A stretch of 64,000 nt of DNA. Origin: Hyposmocoma kahamanoa (taxonomy: Eukaryota > Arthropoda > Insecta > Lepidoptera > Cosmopterigidae). A model generated the notes under the pieces. The model did no database searches. It saw nothing but the letters and a program-made list of their open reading frames with translations, and had not been told where the DNA came from. Positions 52,300 to 63,219 of this stretch are shown in pieces (the first letter of the stretch is position 1; the number at the start of each line of letters is the position of its first letter). The translations under genes were made by a program, and so were the position numbers. Location: positions 7,866,776 to 7,930,775 of the forward strand of contig NW_020654289.1 in assembly GCF_003589595.1 (NCBI RefSeq), written 5' to 3'.

Positions 52300-52592
52300 G
52301 ATACTTACTAATACAAAGAACAACACAGAAAAATTCCTTCGATCTAACTGGACTCCAACCAGCGTCTATTGCCATGGCAACAGACGGCATTGGCATGCCA
52401 ATGCTACCGCTCTTACCAACTGAGCAACAGATCGAGTCAGCTGATTTTCTCTATGTGCTTATTACAGATGATCTATTGACACTATTGGGTTTATAATTTT
52501 TTGCCATCAGCGCCACCTGTGGGAAACTTACGAATTTCCGAGACTCAGCCTACCTCGGCACCTTTACAGCTACCAAAAGCTGACGAGGGATA
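52300..52592 (-). repeat. SINE-E copy, full tRNA-like centre
   Basis: Reverse strand: AAATTCCTTCGATCTAACTG, GACTCCAACCAGCGTCTATT (B-box side), CTCTTACCAACTGAGCAACA (A-box side), TAGCTACC-type 5' part with CACCTTTACAGCTACC. A palindromic CATGGCAACAGACGGCATTG patch sits in the anticodon region. Confidence 0.75.
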
Positions 52593-52609
52593 ATAATTTT
52601 TACTTTTCT

Positions 52610-52826
52610 AATATTACTTTTTTATGGTATCAATTGACGAAACGAACAAGCCGTAAGCTTGACGGTAAGCGATACGCCTGTCTATCACAGTTGCAGTACC
52701 ACTCACAGCTTTAAACACAAAGATCTGCACTACACTGCTACTGCACCCAACACCTGAGACATGAGTTGACAAGTCCCATGTGCCTGAAAGTTTACCAGCA
52801 CCCGTACACTCCAAAACCGAAACGAA
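52610..52826 (-). repeat. Repeat-B copy, 5' truncated
   Basis: ATTGACGAAACGAACAAGCC, GGTAAGCGATACGCCTGTCT, ACATGAGTTGACAAGTCCCA, CCAGCACCCGTACACTCCAA. Confidence 0.85.
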
Positions 52827-52835
52827 ATTCAAATT

Positions 52836-53097
52836 CAAAATCAAAAATCAAAATCAAAATAATAACATAACATAACATAACATAACATAACATAACGCAC
52901 ACACTCAACATAGCCCCGCACTAGGGAAACCCTGTGTCGCGGGTGCCATGGACACACACATAGACAACCACAAATTACACCCAAACTCACGAGAGAAATA
53001 AATATAGGCCATACAAATATTTCTCCCGGCCCGGGAATCGAACCCGGGGACCTCTGCGTGGCAGTCCGGTATGGTAACCGTTCGGCCACAGAGGCAG
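52836..53097 (-). repeat. SINE-A copy with an (ATAAC)9 tail
   Basis: Full SINE-A on the minus strand (CACTAGGGAAACCCTGTGTC, AATTACACCCAAACTCACGA, GGCCCGGGAATCGAACCCGG, GTAACCGTTCGGCCACAGAG). Its tail is nine ATAAC pentamers at 52862-52906 instead of the TAA triplets of other copies, preceded by CAAAAT repeats. Confidence 0.9.
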
Positions 53098-54189
53098 TTC
53101 TTTATTTCATAGGTAAGCATTATTACACTTGAAATCGTCACATTGGTTAAACTCTACCGCTCATTCGTAAGGCAGATTCCCCTAAGAAGAATGAGCAAGA
53201 AACTCAAGGAGTTGCTCTTTGTAAATAACATTTGTACACATTCAACATTTACAATATTTATATTTTGTTTGTTTTGAAACATAAGAAATCGAGACTACCT
53301 TCATGAGCTAAACGGGTTACTACCACGAATTTTTGTCTTCCAAGTACGCAGAAGTTGTATAATAACCTTTAGTATAAAGGTTTTGTTTCACTATAGTTTT
53401 AAACCTCGTCACACCCCAGACACTCCATACAACGGTCGAAAATTATTTACCTACTACTACTACATACAGCAAGGCGCTATCTGCACACGCGCAAATGTGT
53501 GCGTGAAGTGGCACGGTTACCCATCACTTCCTCGCACTATTACGTTACGTGGTCAGAGCGGCAACATAGCGAAAATTCTAACGCGAATCTGTTATCTATG
53601 ATTCTATTAATAGAATCGTAATAATTATACATGTCTATTAGGTGTTTATATCGATATATTACTATATTTTACTTTAATTCATAACTAGAGTAATATTGAA
53701 GATTTATTTCAATAATATATTAAAAGCACTTAAAACGTTATATCTCGGACATGTATTTTTAAGTAAGGTAACCAAGGTATTTGAAATTGCTTGTCCGAGC
53801 TTAATTAATAATTAGATAAGTATATTCACTACCTACGTAATATTTATCGGCAATACGAATAAAAAATTCGCAAAGCCATGGCGTCTCATTATATTGATGT
53901 AATAAATCTGTTTTTATATACATATATTACTCTGCAGTAAATAAATGAAGAAAACAATAACTGAATGAGTCTCAGACATAAGCTTTTTTACTTACCTACT
54001 TCGATTCATCTTTCGGAAAATGATGATAAACAGCCGTACACAGCACAATTCACAACCATTATAATACCGTAAAATGATGTTTTATATTAACGTACAACTT
54101 TCGTAATGAATAAATGAAAAATATATTCAAATATCCAATCCAGCAGTGTGCGGGACGTGGTGCGGTATCTAAAACTGGGGGGGGAGTGC
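53098..54189. other. no gene recognised
   Basis: AT-rich low-repeat sequence. A GC patch at 53475-53590 is not recognised. Confidence 0.4.
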
Positions 54190-54612
54190 CCGTTCTCTTA
54201 TTCTTTATTCTCTGACCTCGTCAAAGGCAAATTTTGTATATCAACCGGGATCTTGTTATAGAAGCGTATACATTGACTTATTAAATGATTTTTTGACTTT
54301 GTGAAGACGACTATCAAGAACAGCTAGTTTATTTTTATATATTCCTCGTATTCATGTTATGTCTGTTACTATTTTTCATAAAAAAATTACTATTTCTCTT
54401 AACAAAAATCGCATTTTCATAAATGTACTGTGAGGCTAGTGTAAGAATGTTAATTGCCTTAAACTTATCTCTCAAAGACACTCTGGGGCCAAGATTGTAA
54501 ATTGCCCTAACCGCCCGTTTCTGCAAGACAAAGATTCTATTGATATCGGCGGCATTACCCCAAAGCAAAATGCTGTATGTCATTAGACTGTGAAAGTAGC
54601 TGAAGTAAACCT
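54190..54612 (-). pseudogene. jockey-type LINE reverse transcriptase C-terminus
   Basis: Minus strand: VYFSYFHSLMTYSILLWGNA, ADINRIFVLQKRAVRAIYNL, GPRVSLRDKFKAINILTLAS, QYIYENAIFVKRN, then after frameshifts NKLAVLDSRLHKVKKSFNKS and FYNKIPVDIQNLPLTRS. This is the thumb and C-terminal region of a jockey-type reverse transcriptase. At least two frameshifts. Its upstream part is cut off by the Repeat-B copy that follows on the map. Confidence 0.85.
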
Positions 54613-54712
54613 TTATGCCGCCAAGCAGTAATGCTTACGTTACTGCAGAAATAGGTAAGGTGGCAGTAATTCACTGGAAGAATTTTATACAAGGAGCTCT
54701 ACTGTTACTAAA
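54613..54712 (-). repeat. Repeat-B 5' end fragment
   Basis: GCCGCCAAGCAGTAATGCTT, AGAAATAGGTAAGGTGGCAG, ACAAGGAGCTCTACTGTTAC. Confidence 0.85.
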
Positions 54713-54734
54713 AGTATAAAAAACCGCTATTTAA

Positions 54735-54935
54735 AGCTTATTGCACATCATCTTACTCGAGCAGTCTGTGGTGTTAGTACACCAAACGAGCCTATAACGC
54801 CCTGCGTTGTATACGCTTATAACAACGCGTTCAGGATGCTGTTGGGGCTTCCGCGCCACTGCAGAGCTTTAGGAAGTTCGCAGAGGCGCGCACAGATGGT
54901 TTTCCCTCTATAATGCAAAAGAAGGCCGCTTTTTT
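54735..54935 (+). pseudogene. second LINE reverse transcriptase C-terminal fragment
   Basis: Plus strand: YAYNNAFRMLLGLPRHCRA, then after a frameshift FAEARTDGFPSIMQKKAA. The pattern 'YN.A.R.L.GLPR.CSAS.MFA.A..D.F' is typical of the region after the thumb in several LINE clades. Ends where Repeat-C begins. Confidence 0.7.
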
Positions 54936-55930
54936 TAACTGATTTACAAAGGAGGAGGTTCTCAATTCGACTGTATGCTTTTTTCTTTTTTTTGTATGTA
55001 TATTACGCGCATCGAGTATATAACCAGAAATAGAGACGAAATAAGGGCCATACAATCCTGGTAACTCATCAGTGATACATCACTTACAAATATCAACTCT
55101 CGTTTGCAAATATAGACAGCGCCAACAACTGACCTGTGTGTACGTCTCCGTATATTCCAAAAAAATTCTGTATTTATTATAATAAAGAAAATATCTATAA
55201 CAATGGCATGCTGTTCCATTCGATGGCATGGGGAAAATCAGCAAAACATCTAATTACAAAACAAACGGTATCAAATTTCATCGGTAATTAAATATTAAAT
55301 ATGTAATTTTGCAATTTTCGTCCATTATAGCAAAGCTCAAGTTAACTGGTCGATATGAAGTGAAACAATTGACGACACCCGTCAATTGTTTCGAATTCGG
55401 GCTGGCCAATCGGAGCGCAGTTGTCTCAGTAATGATATGGTAGAATAGTTTTTAAACAAATTAAATGACATTTCGTCACTATTTCTGGTTATATACTCTA
55501 TGGTTACGCGATAACTCTTTGATTCGATTTGTGAACCGTTTTTGATGATTCTTTTCTTGTTGGAAAGAGACTGCCTCGGTAGTGGTCCCATTTAAATTTG
55601 AAGAAAATATTCCACCTCTAAGGGTGGCAAACTAGGGGATGGAATCCGTTTTCGCACACCGTGGCGTTTCCGCTACTTAGTATAGGGATAGCTCAATGAA
55701 ACAACATGTGTTTACTTCACGTACACGTACATACGTCCGCCCACACCACTGTCTAGTGTCGTAGTGCGGGAACGGCGGGCCTCAGTGTAGCTTATATTGT
55801 ATAATGTCTATGGCACAATTATGTGCATACACTACACGCACGGTAACCGATTTCAATAAAATTTGGCAAATAGATGTAATTCCACGAACTTTTGAGGTCG
55901 GTTTTTTTAGTACTCTGTACTGAGAATATT
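54936..55930 (+). repeat. Repeat-C, composite copy split by an hAT-like element
   Basis: Left end 54936-55009 (TTACAAAGGAGGAGGTTCTC to TATTACGCG), body 55503-55656 (GTTACGCGATAACTC to TTCGCAC), the 180-bp insert 55657-55837, and right end 55838-55930 (ACGGTAACCGATTTCAATAA to AGTACTCTGTACTGAGA). Confidence 0.85.
55010..55502. mobile_element. 493-bp hAT-like non-autonomous element
   Basis: Left end CATCGAGTATATAACCAGAA and inverted right end CATAGAGTATATAACCAGAA, about 33 bp. Flanked by an 8-bp duplication, ATTACGCG (55002-55009) and GTTACGCG (55503-55510), one mismatch; 8 bp is the size made by hAT transposases. The duplicated word belongs to the Repeat-C sequence it entered. A strong internal hairpin (GAAACAATTGACG / CGTCAATTGTTTC) lies at 55360-55392. 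No transposase. Confidence 0.8.
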
Positions 55931-56067
55931 CTTCACCGTGTGCATGTTAGCCGAAACAGAATATTGGTAACGCTCGTGAACCGATTTCTTAGTTCCTTCT
56001 TAATATGGCACCTAATATGAAGCGTCATAGGTGTCACTTAAATTAAGTGATTTTATGTAATGTATAT

Positions 56068-56322
56068 CGAGTTCTTAGGTTTTCGCGATTGTTACACATA
56101 AGAAATGAAACTATTTTAATTAAGGTATTTAATTAATAACTATTGTAACTATAGTGAAAATATAGGGTGGTTTGCATTAATATTAGACATAACTGGTTGA
56201 AGACTGTACCACCTCAGTCAACCGTGATCATGGGACCTGTAAAGGGCCCGAAACGTCGGTTTGTTTGAAAAAACAAATATACGCGATTTAAATCCGGAAA
56301 AATAGTTTCATTTTTTAAGTAA
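56068..56322. repeat. Repeat-D copy with both arms
   Basis: Outer left end TTCTTAGGTTTTCGCGATTG, TTACACATAAGAAATGAAAC; centre CAACCGTGATCATGGGACCT, GTAAAGGGCCCGAAACGTCG; right arm TATACGCGATTTAAATCCGG, AAAAATAGTTTCATTT. Confidence 0.8.
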
Positions 56323-56907
56323 TGTAATTTTAATGCCATGAAATTCAGATAAGTACTAACAAAGTTGCTATGTTTTAATAACAAACTATGCATTTTCTGA
56401 AGTAACGTATTATTATTATTAACATTCACAAAAGTAAGTAACTAAGAAATTAAAGTTTAAGTGTTCATGACACAGGGATACAAAATGTCGACCCCACAAT
56501 CCAGCCACCTTTCTCTCACCATTACACAATCGCAATTTTGCTAAGTTAAATTTTGTGCAAAAAAATAGTTCTGTGGTGTCAAAAAACTCAAAAATGCCCT
56601 TAATAAAAAACTATTTAATGTACTTATTAAAATACTAATTAGAATTATACCATGTGTCCTAATGCATTTATAACCGATTCGTAATTTTCATTATTTACGT
56701 AATTTGCTATTTTACTAATTGACAGGGTTGCATTCAAATACGTTTTTGTTCAAATCATCATTAAAACAAAATTAATTAAACTTTTGTAAACTTTTGTTAG
56801 TTAACATTCGACTCAGAACCTGGTTCGTGAAACTGAAATGTTTACATTAAAAGACAAAGGGGCTAAAACAAAGGATTAAAAGTATTTACAACTGTAACAA
56901 CAATTTA
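56323..56907. other. low-repeat AT-rich sequence
   Basis: No gene or repeat recognised. Confidence 0.4.
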
Positions 56908-56933
56908 AATGTAATTTGTATACAAATTACATT
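56908..56933. repeat. perfect 26-bp palindrome
   Basis: AATGTAATTTGTA followed by its exact reverse complement TACAAATTACATT. Lies in single-copy AT-rich DNA. Confidence 0.9.
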
Positions 56934-58559
56934 GTTTTCAAAAAATACTTTAGCGCATTGAAACACACGCCGAGGCTTTTTATTAAATTGCGTTACAGGC
57001 GGCCCCTTATGAATTCCACCTCCCAGTTGCCTTTGCAAATGCACATGTAATGTTATTAACCATACATAGTCGTAATTATAACACAGCCTTAGCTGTTTTA
57101 CGCTTCAAATACTTTGAATTTGATTAAATTTTATGAAAAAGCTTATTCACTTTCTGCATTAACCTAAATAACTGTGTAACAGCACAACTGGCAACAGTTT
57201 GAAATTTCTACTTCATACACGGTAAAAACAGATTACTTAGAAAAAGACAAAATTCTTTTTATGAAGACAAATTTATTAAATTTAACAAAAGATCCTCTCC
57301 CTATATATATCTCAAAAGTATATTTTAGTTATAAGACAGAAATATTTAATCCAAGAGCAAATAAATTAACTTAAGTCATAAAGCTACTCTAGATTCAACA
57401 AAATATTTATTAGTTATTAGAAATTTCTAATACTGACTTGAAAAAAAAAAGAATGAAAAATTGAGAGGTACTTAATAATTATTTGACTGAACATTTATGG
57501 TTTCTATATTTAAGTGTGTAGTGCTGGTCAATGAAGAGGTTGCGTAGTACGACGAATTGAGACGCAGACTTCAGTGTAGAAAGGCGTATATTATCAAAAA
57601 GGGTAAATTTACAGGATTATAGACCCAAAACAGTATTGTCTGACTAGCGTGAAAGCACGAACTTTAATACCAAACCTTAAAGTAGCAGAAATAGGACGGA
57701 ATCGTCTCAAATACTTGAATACCGTTCAGTGCCATATAAATGCTACAGCGGTAGAAAGCACTAACAATTTAAAACACATGAGATGACTTATACTATTGAA
57801 GTTAACAAAACGATAGCGCGTTTCAGAGTACAACTAATGCCATCTAGCAGTGGCGTGATGCGAACTAATTGCATGTCAAAGTTGTGCTTGTTACAAGTGC
57901 AGTTTGATTTCATGCTGAAACCAAATTTGTTAAATTATGACTACAAAGAACACACTAACAAACTACAAAAGATACTACAACTGTTTCTTTGGAAAAATGA
58001 CTGTTTATGATATTTATGATTACAAGCACAAATAAAAGTAATCTTTACCGCGTGCACCTTCGGCGACATGTCACGACAACATTGACTATGAAAAAGCAAC
58101 GAAATGTTGCTTTAAAAAATATACTCTATATTTAGAATATTAATCTGACTAGCAAAATACTTCTTTTTTTGTCTTAGAATATATTGTCTTAAAATACAAG
58201 AAATTTTGAATTCATGTAAGATTATTTAAATTTGATGTAAGAGGTAAACATTTTTTGATGTAAGTAATGTCCAATTAATTGATTAGAAACGAAATAAAAT
58301 CATGAAGGGAACGTATTTGTCTAAAAGTTAGAATAAAGTTAAGAGTAAAATTGTATTAGAAAAAAATAAGCAGTATTTTTGTAATGACAATATTTTATTA
58401 CTTTTAATAAATATTCTTTCAGAATTAGCAAATATTTTGAGAAATTGCTCTTTCTTGTTAATAGAATTCCTTTTTTTTCTGTGTAGATAAACTCAGTTGC
58501 AAAATAGGAAAGCTGAATGGTTTGTAACATAATATTTGCTTTGTTTGTAGGAAGTATTT
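56934..58559. other. long low-repeat stretch, no gene recognised
   Basis: AT-rich. The frames up to 102 codons (for example minus strand 58647-58339) lack coding character. Confidence 0.4.
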
Positions 58560-58642
58560 CAAGTCCCCGGAGGCTGAACGGTTGGTACTGAGGGCGCTGG
58601 CTGAGAAAGTCTCGGTAGGACCAAAAGGAAACCGGAAAACTT
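58560..58642 (+). repeat. SINE-F head
   Basis: CCCGGAGGCTGAACGGTTGG (A box), GGGCGCTGGCTGAGAAAGTC, TCGGTAGGACC. The body is lost. Confidence 0.6.
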
Positions 58643-58699
58643 TTCAAATACTGTCACGATTTTCACATTTTATTTGATTTTTAAGTCGTGACTTAATCG

Positions 58700-58925
58700 T
58701 GAATGTCGAACGTCATGATTTCAACAGAGAAGACGGTTTTAAGCTTTCATCGTCGTGGGATCCAATCATCAGCAAATGTAAGCGACATCAAGCATCTCCC
58801 GACAAGTCGCCAGTTATCATGAGCGTTTCCGTTTTTTCCAAATTACGAAAAATCAGAGTTGTAAGCCCAGATTCAAACCCACGACAATCTGCTTGAGAGG
58901 TCAAACCATTAAGCTACCACGGCTT
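58700..58925 (-). repeat. SINE-G copy
   Basis: Reverse strand: GTAAGCCCAGATTCAAACCC (B box), ACGACAATCTGC, GGTCAAACCATTAAGCTACC and ACGGCT head; the body has CCGTTTTTTCCAAATTACG. Confidence 0.7.
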
Positions 58926-59449
58926 TTATGCGTACGATATCGACATATTCAAAAACTAGCGACAAACATTATCGACAATTTCAATAGCGATCACTTCAAT
59001 TTTTAGGAACATTTTACAGCCATCTTAACATTTACGGCAGTTGTTGTAAGTTTAAAATAATTATGCCATTGTATGGATGTAACAATCTCTGAACCATGTT
59101 GCAAATACATCCAAAATAAAATTATTCCAAATATTACGAGCATTACACAAAGACGTTTCCTTATAACATTGTTGCAAATAAGGTGTCAAGGGGACGTTGC
59201 GAGAAAATGTGAAAAGGAAAACCGTCATTATTTTTATAACATTAGGGTTAATGTGTTTTAGACTTTAATTGCCCTTGTTATAAATATGTAATTGCGTCGC
59301 ATTTATGATGCAAAGTAAACTTAAACTTAGTATTTATAGCATTCAATTTTTAAATCTATTTGATGGCGAAAAATGTTAAATAAAATATTAATAAAACAAA
59401 TAACAAGTGACAGTTAGCTTGGAAGTTAGTTATACGTAGATACCAGTAA
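58926..59449. other. no gene recognised
   Basis: AT-rich unique sequence. Confidence 0.45.
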
Positions 59450-59530
59450 GGTGTCCGAAAAGTTTGTTTATTTGAAAAAGGAAATAAACGCAATTTTGAT
59501 CTGAAAAAATAGTTTCATTGGGAACATACT
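59450..59530. repeat. Repeat-D fragment
   Basis: CCGAAAAGTTTGTTTATTTG, AAACGCAATTTTGATCTGAA, AAAATAGTTTCATTGGG. Confidence 0.55.
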
Positions 59531-59739
59531 TAGATGTCAAATTTGTACATATGAGATAACAATTTCAATTACAACAAAAATTTGAACTGGATTCTCAAAT
59601 TTTACTACCTAGGTATAACTTATTTTCAACCAAAGTGTCCCTGAGACCTTTTATCTTTCAACTATTGATATAATAATAAAAATAAAGGCAACAATATCGA
59701 GAAATATCTTAACAACCATAAAATCCACGTACAATTGTA

Positions 59740-59990
59740 AACATGTAGCCACTAGGTCACAACGATGTCGTGCCGGAGCCGTGTTGGAGTCGTGGCAGAA
59801 TCGTGCCGGCACCAGCGCGGCCGTTTGTTCGCACATTAAGATTACATTAAGAAAACGCCGTTCTATTAGCGAAATTTATACTTCTTCTTTATTTAGCCGC
59901 ATTTCCGTGGAGATTTGGCCTCTTTGTGGTCATAATAGCCGCTGCCTTTGATTTTCGTGATAAATGTGTGTTCTGAGTGGTTCTCGTCGA
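59740..59990. other. mixed-composition block, unknown
   Basis: 59760-59820 has imperfect repeats of a word like GTCGTGCCGGAGC / GTCGTGGCAGAATC. It is followed by a single-copy stretch (TTTAGCCGCATTTCCGTGG, GGTCATAATAGCCGCTGCC). No frame recognised. Confidence 0.25.
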
Positions 59991-60181
59991 GTCGAGCATT
60001 CTTTTAAGAATATTATTCCTTTTTTTACAATTTTATTTGTTTATTTATTTGCCGGCCATGAGACGTGACATTTTTAGTCTTCCATACCTGCGTTTACGCT
60101 GGTTCTCCCCACTATTTAATCCGGGACATTGCGGTAATATTTTGTTGGAGAAATAAGGCGGTGGTACCACAGACCTATTAT

Positions 60182-60418
60182 AAATATTTTTTTTGTGTGT
60201 TTGTTACTCGATCACTCCGGATTTGTAAACCGATTTTGATGATTCTTCTTTGTTGAAAAAAGGGTACCTCAGTATTGGTCCCATTTAAATTTGGAAAAAA
60301 AATTTCCACTTCTAAAGGTGGCAAGTTTCTTTCCATTAACCGATTCCAATAAAACTTAACAAATACATATAATTCCAATAAAAAATCTGATAAGCAAACT
60401 TCTGAGATCGGTTTTTTA
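60182..60418 (+). repeat. Repeat-C copy, diverged
   Basis: TTGTTACTCGATCACTCCGG, GTAAACCGATTTTGATGATT, GTATTGGTCCCATTTAAATT, TAACCGATTCCAATAAAACT, CTTCTGAGATCGG. Confidence 0.8.
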
Positions 60419-60967
60419 ATATTATTATAAATCTTACGGAATATCGAAGAGAGGTTATTATCCACTGTTTATGTGTAACTTCAAGTATGAAGGTTAGGCG
60501 AATATTTTCTGACTTTTCGATGTCTGGTTATCAGAAACTTCTAATTGCAATAACTAATATGGGATAACAAGAAATGTTCCCCATTAATCAAAACCGCGCC
60601 AGTGTAATAAGTACATATTAAGCATAATTATATTGTGAGTATGGGAATGTTGCCAAATTATAATTTAAATAGTCCGTATAGCACGCGGGGCGGGAGACGG
60701 AGCTTTACATTAGTGTTACAGTTAATTGCAAATACGATTCATTTATAATCCAAGAGTTGAAATATTCAAAATGGAGATAAATATTTCAATCTAAACTGTT
60801 TAAACATTTTATTTATGATTGCTAAAATCGCAAAATTTATTTGTACGATATTTTTGAACTCTTTATTTATGTAGGAATTTTGATCATTATTGAATATGCC
60901 AGCTCCGTTAGAAAAAGATACAAAAACACATTTAATAAAATCCAGACAAATAAATCAATACTTTTTT
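60419..60967. other. no gene recognised
   Basis: AT-rich, with a small GC patch GCACGCGGGGCGGGAGACGG at about 60681. Confidence 0.4.
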
Positions 60968-61070
60968 TACAAAGTGACGGGATGAACAAGTCGCGCGCCT
61001 GGTGATGAGCGACACGCCTATCTATAACAATTGCAGTGCAACTCAGAGCTGTAAGTCGCAAAGATCTAAG
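60968..61070 (-). repeat. Repeat-B 3' fragment
   Basis: AAGTGACGGGATGAACAAGT, TGATGAGCGACACGCCTATC, CTCAGAGCTGTAAGTCGCAA. Confidence 0.85.
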
Positions 61071-61104
61071 ATCTTTTTATTATTAAATAAAAATAAGGAA
61101 AATA

Positions 61105-61303
61105 ACATAATAATAATAATAATAATAATAACGCACACACTCAACATAGCCCCGCACTAGGGAAACCCTGTGTCGTGGGTACTATGGACACACACATAGA
61201 CAACCACAAATTACACTCAAACTTACGAGAAAAAATAAATGTAGGCCATATAAATATTTCTCCCGGCCCGGGAATCGAACCTGCGACGTCTGCGTGGCAA
61301 TCA
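61105..61303 (-). repeat. SINE-A copy without its head
   Basis: (TAA)n tail at 61108-61131, CACTAGGGAAACCCTGTGTC, AATTACACTCAAACTTACGA, GGCCCGGGAATCGAACCTGC. It stops at TGCGTGGCAATC, so the A-box end (about 35 bp) is missing. Confidence 0.9.
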
Positions 61304-62499
61304 GTAAAACGTATTGAAGAGATATATGTAAATAAATAAGTTCAACTTAACTTTTAATTTATTTATTTAAACATTTCAGGAAAATTCACGGACAAATAAT
61401 ACAATTATAGTATACTTAAATATGAGTAATCCAATGCCATTTACGAATTTCCACCAACAAAAATCATTACTCATTAATCATTAAAAATCAATATCAAGAC
61501 AATAAAACTGAAAATAATATTGTTTCCATTGCATCCGTGTAAGTATTTTAATATTACTTCAATGTGAAAGTCGCGTCATAGTACGAACTGAGTGAATGAA
61601 TAGTCACAAAGCTGCCAATGTAACATCATAGTTTTAACATTACAATAAGCTTACTTTAAACGCGTTACGAAAAGTCAATGCAAGGTTAAAGTAATATTGT
61701 TTTAAGAGGTTGTAGTAGGCCCCCAGGGCCTGGTCAAATTTGCAAGCGCTAATACCTTACTCATATAAACAACGATCTTGCAGCATTTTTGCAATTCATC
61801 AACGCGGTAGTGGACTTATATATTCTATACTACACCAAACAAAAACAAAAGAAATGTTAATCATATTACAAGGTGATCAAACACATCTCTAAAACAGATC
61901 TCTTCCGGCCTACCCAAGGCAATGAGAGCAAAAGTAATAAGCGACAACAGCGTGCTAGATAAAAAGATGTAGAAATATTATAAAGTAATTTTCGAAAACG
62001 ATTTTCGTCTTTAAGTATTCAAAGATGAAAAGCAACCAGAAACAGTAATAACGAGTATACTCGTAGTATTCGCAATTAAAGCTTCCAGAGTAGAATTGCT
62101 TAATTAAAGCAGGTAAACTTAAATATCTCATAAAAGAATCAAATGTTTTTAGATAAATGTAACCGAAACATAAAATCTAAGTCGCGGTGGGTATGATATA
62201 AAAGAAAATGTTTATTTAATTCAACAGCACCTCTTAGCTTATTCAAACTCGCTCGCACCGCCACAAAGCTCCGAAGTCGCTTGCCTTCTAAATAACTCCC
62301 CTACTCAAAACACATCGGGAAAACTTCCACATGAGATTTGAAACGAAACTGCGGTTCATAAAAATCTCTATTTTCATATTCAGTTATTCAGGTCGTGTGA
62401 TAAACTAATTTCTTTTGTTCTCTTTGTTGTGACAAAGTTAAAGTAACTAAGAAATGATAATTTCATATTTTAAATGAAATATAATCAAAACAATTGAAA
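61304..62499. other. low-repeat stretch, no gene recognised
   Basis: AT-rich single-copy sequence. 62225-62345 is less AT-rich and without a frame. Confidence 0.4.
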
Positions 62500-62780
62500 A
62501 TGGCGCCAGAGACGAAAAAATATAGGAGTAATAGGTTAGTGTGGTACGAACATGTCATGCGGACGGAAGAATTTCATGTGACGAGATGAGTGTTAGATAT
62601 GAATGTGGAGGGATATAAGGGGAGAGGAAGGCCAAAGAAAAGATGGATCCATTGTGTGAAAGACGACATGGATAGTTTAGGTGAGAGTATGAAATGGCGG
62701 CTGATAGGAGAGAGTGGAAGAAAAATATATGTCATGCCGACCCCACCAAGCGGACAATAAGGACAGAAAAAAGAAGAATA
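62500..62780 (+). pseudogene. RTE-like LINE ORF C-terminus
   Basis: MAPETKKYRSNRLVWYEHVM, RTEEFHVTR, stop, VLDMNVEGYKGRGRPKKRW, IHCVKDDMDSLGES, then after a frameshift EMAADRREWKKNICHADPTK. The order 'RL.WYGHVMR / GRGRPKKRW.D.V..D / A.DR..WK....ADP' is the well-known end of RTE/CR1-type reverse transcriptases. One nonsense codon and one frameshift. Confidence 0.85.
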
Positions 62781-62863
62781 CAAAAACAAACAAAAAATTG
62801 TTTACATGAAAATCTTGACGGCCATTATTAATAAATTGTTTGTTTGCTATAAATATATAAATG

Positions 62864-63075
62864 GCTTCGTGGCCGAACGATTACCATGCTGGACTGCCGC
62901 GCATCGGGAATCGAACCCGGGACAAGGATACAGAGAAATATTTGTATGGCCTACATTTATTTCTCTCGTGAGTTTGGGTGTAATTTGTGGTTGTATATAC
63001 GTGTGTCCATGACACCCGTATACAGATACAGGATTTCCCTAGTGCGGGTATGAGTATGTGCGAGCCCCTTTTTTT
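62864..63075 (+). repeat. SINE-A copy with inverted B-box segment
   Basis: Head GGCTTCGTGGCCGAACGATT and CCATGCTGGACTGCCGCGCA read forward, but the next 24 bases (TCGGGAATCGAACCCGGGAC...) are the reverse complement of the usual B-box region. The forward body resumes with AGAAATATTTGTATGGCCTA and GTTTGGGTGTAATTTGTGG. ATACAGATACAG near 63020 is a small local duplication. Confidence 0.85.
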
Positions 63076-63107
63076 AAATATAAAAACTATGAAATATTTA
63101 TTTATTA

Positions 63108-63213
63108 TAATTGATACAAAGATCGAACAAACTCAAAGAAAAATCTTTCGATTCAGCTTGACTCCATCTAGCGACATTTTTGCGGGCTATCGCTCTTCCA
63201 ATTGTGCTACGGA
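63108..63213 (-). repeat. SINE-E 3' part
   Basis: Reverse strand: ATTGATACAAAGATCGAACA, AATCTTTCGATTCAGCTTGA, CTCTTCCAATTGTGCTACGG. Confidence 0.7.
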
Positions 63214-63219
63214 ATGAGT

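Noticed and set aside
52841..53141. conserved small proteins (repeated MAYIYFSRxFGCNLWLSMC-like frames)
   Set aside because: They recur because SINE-A recurs; the frame is a by-product of the SINE body, not a gene family.
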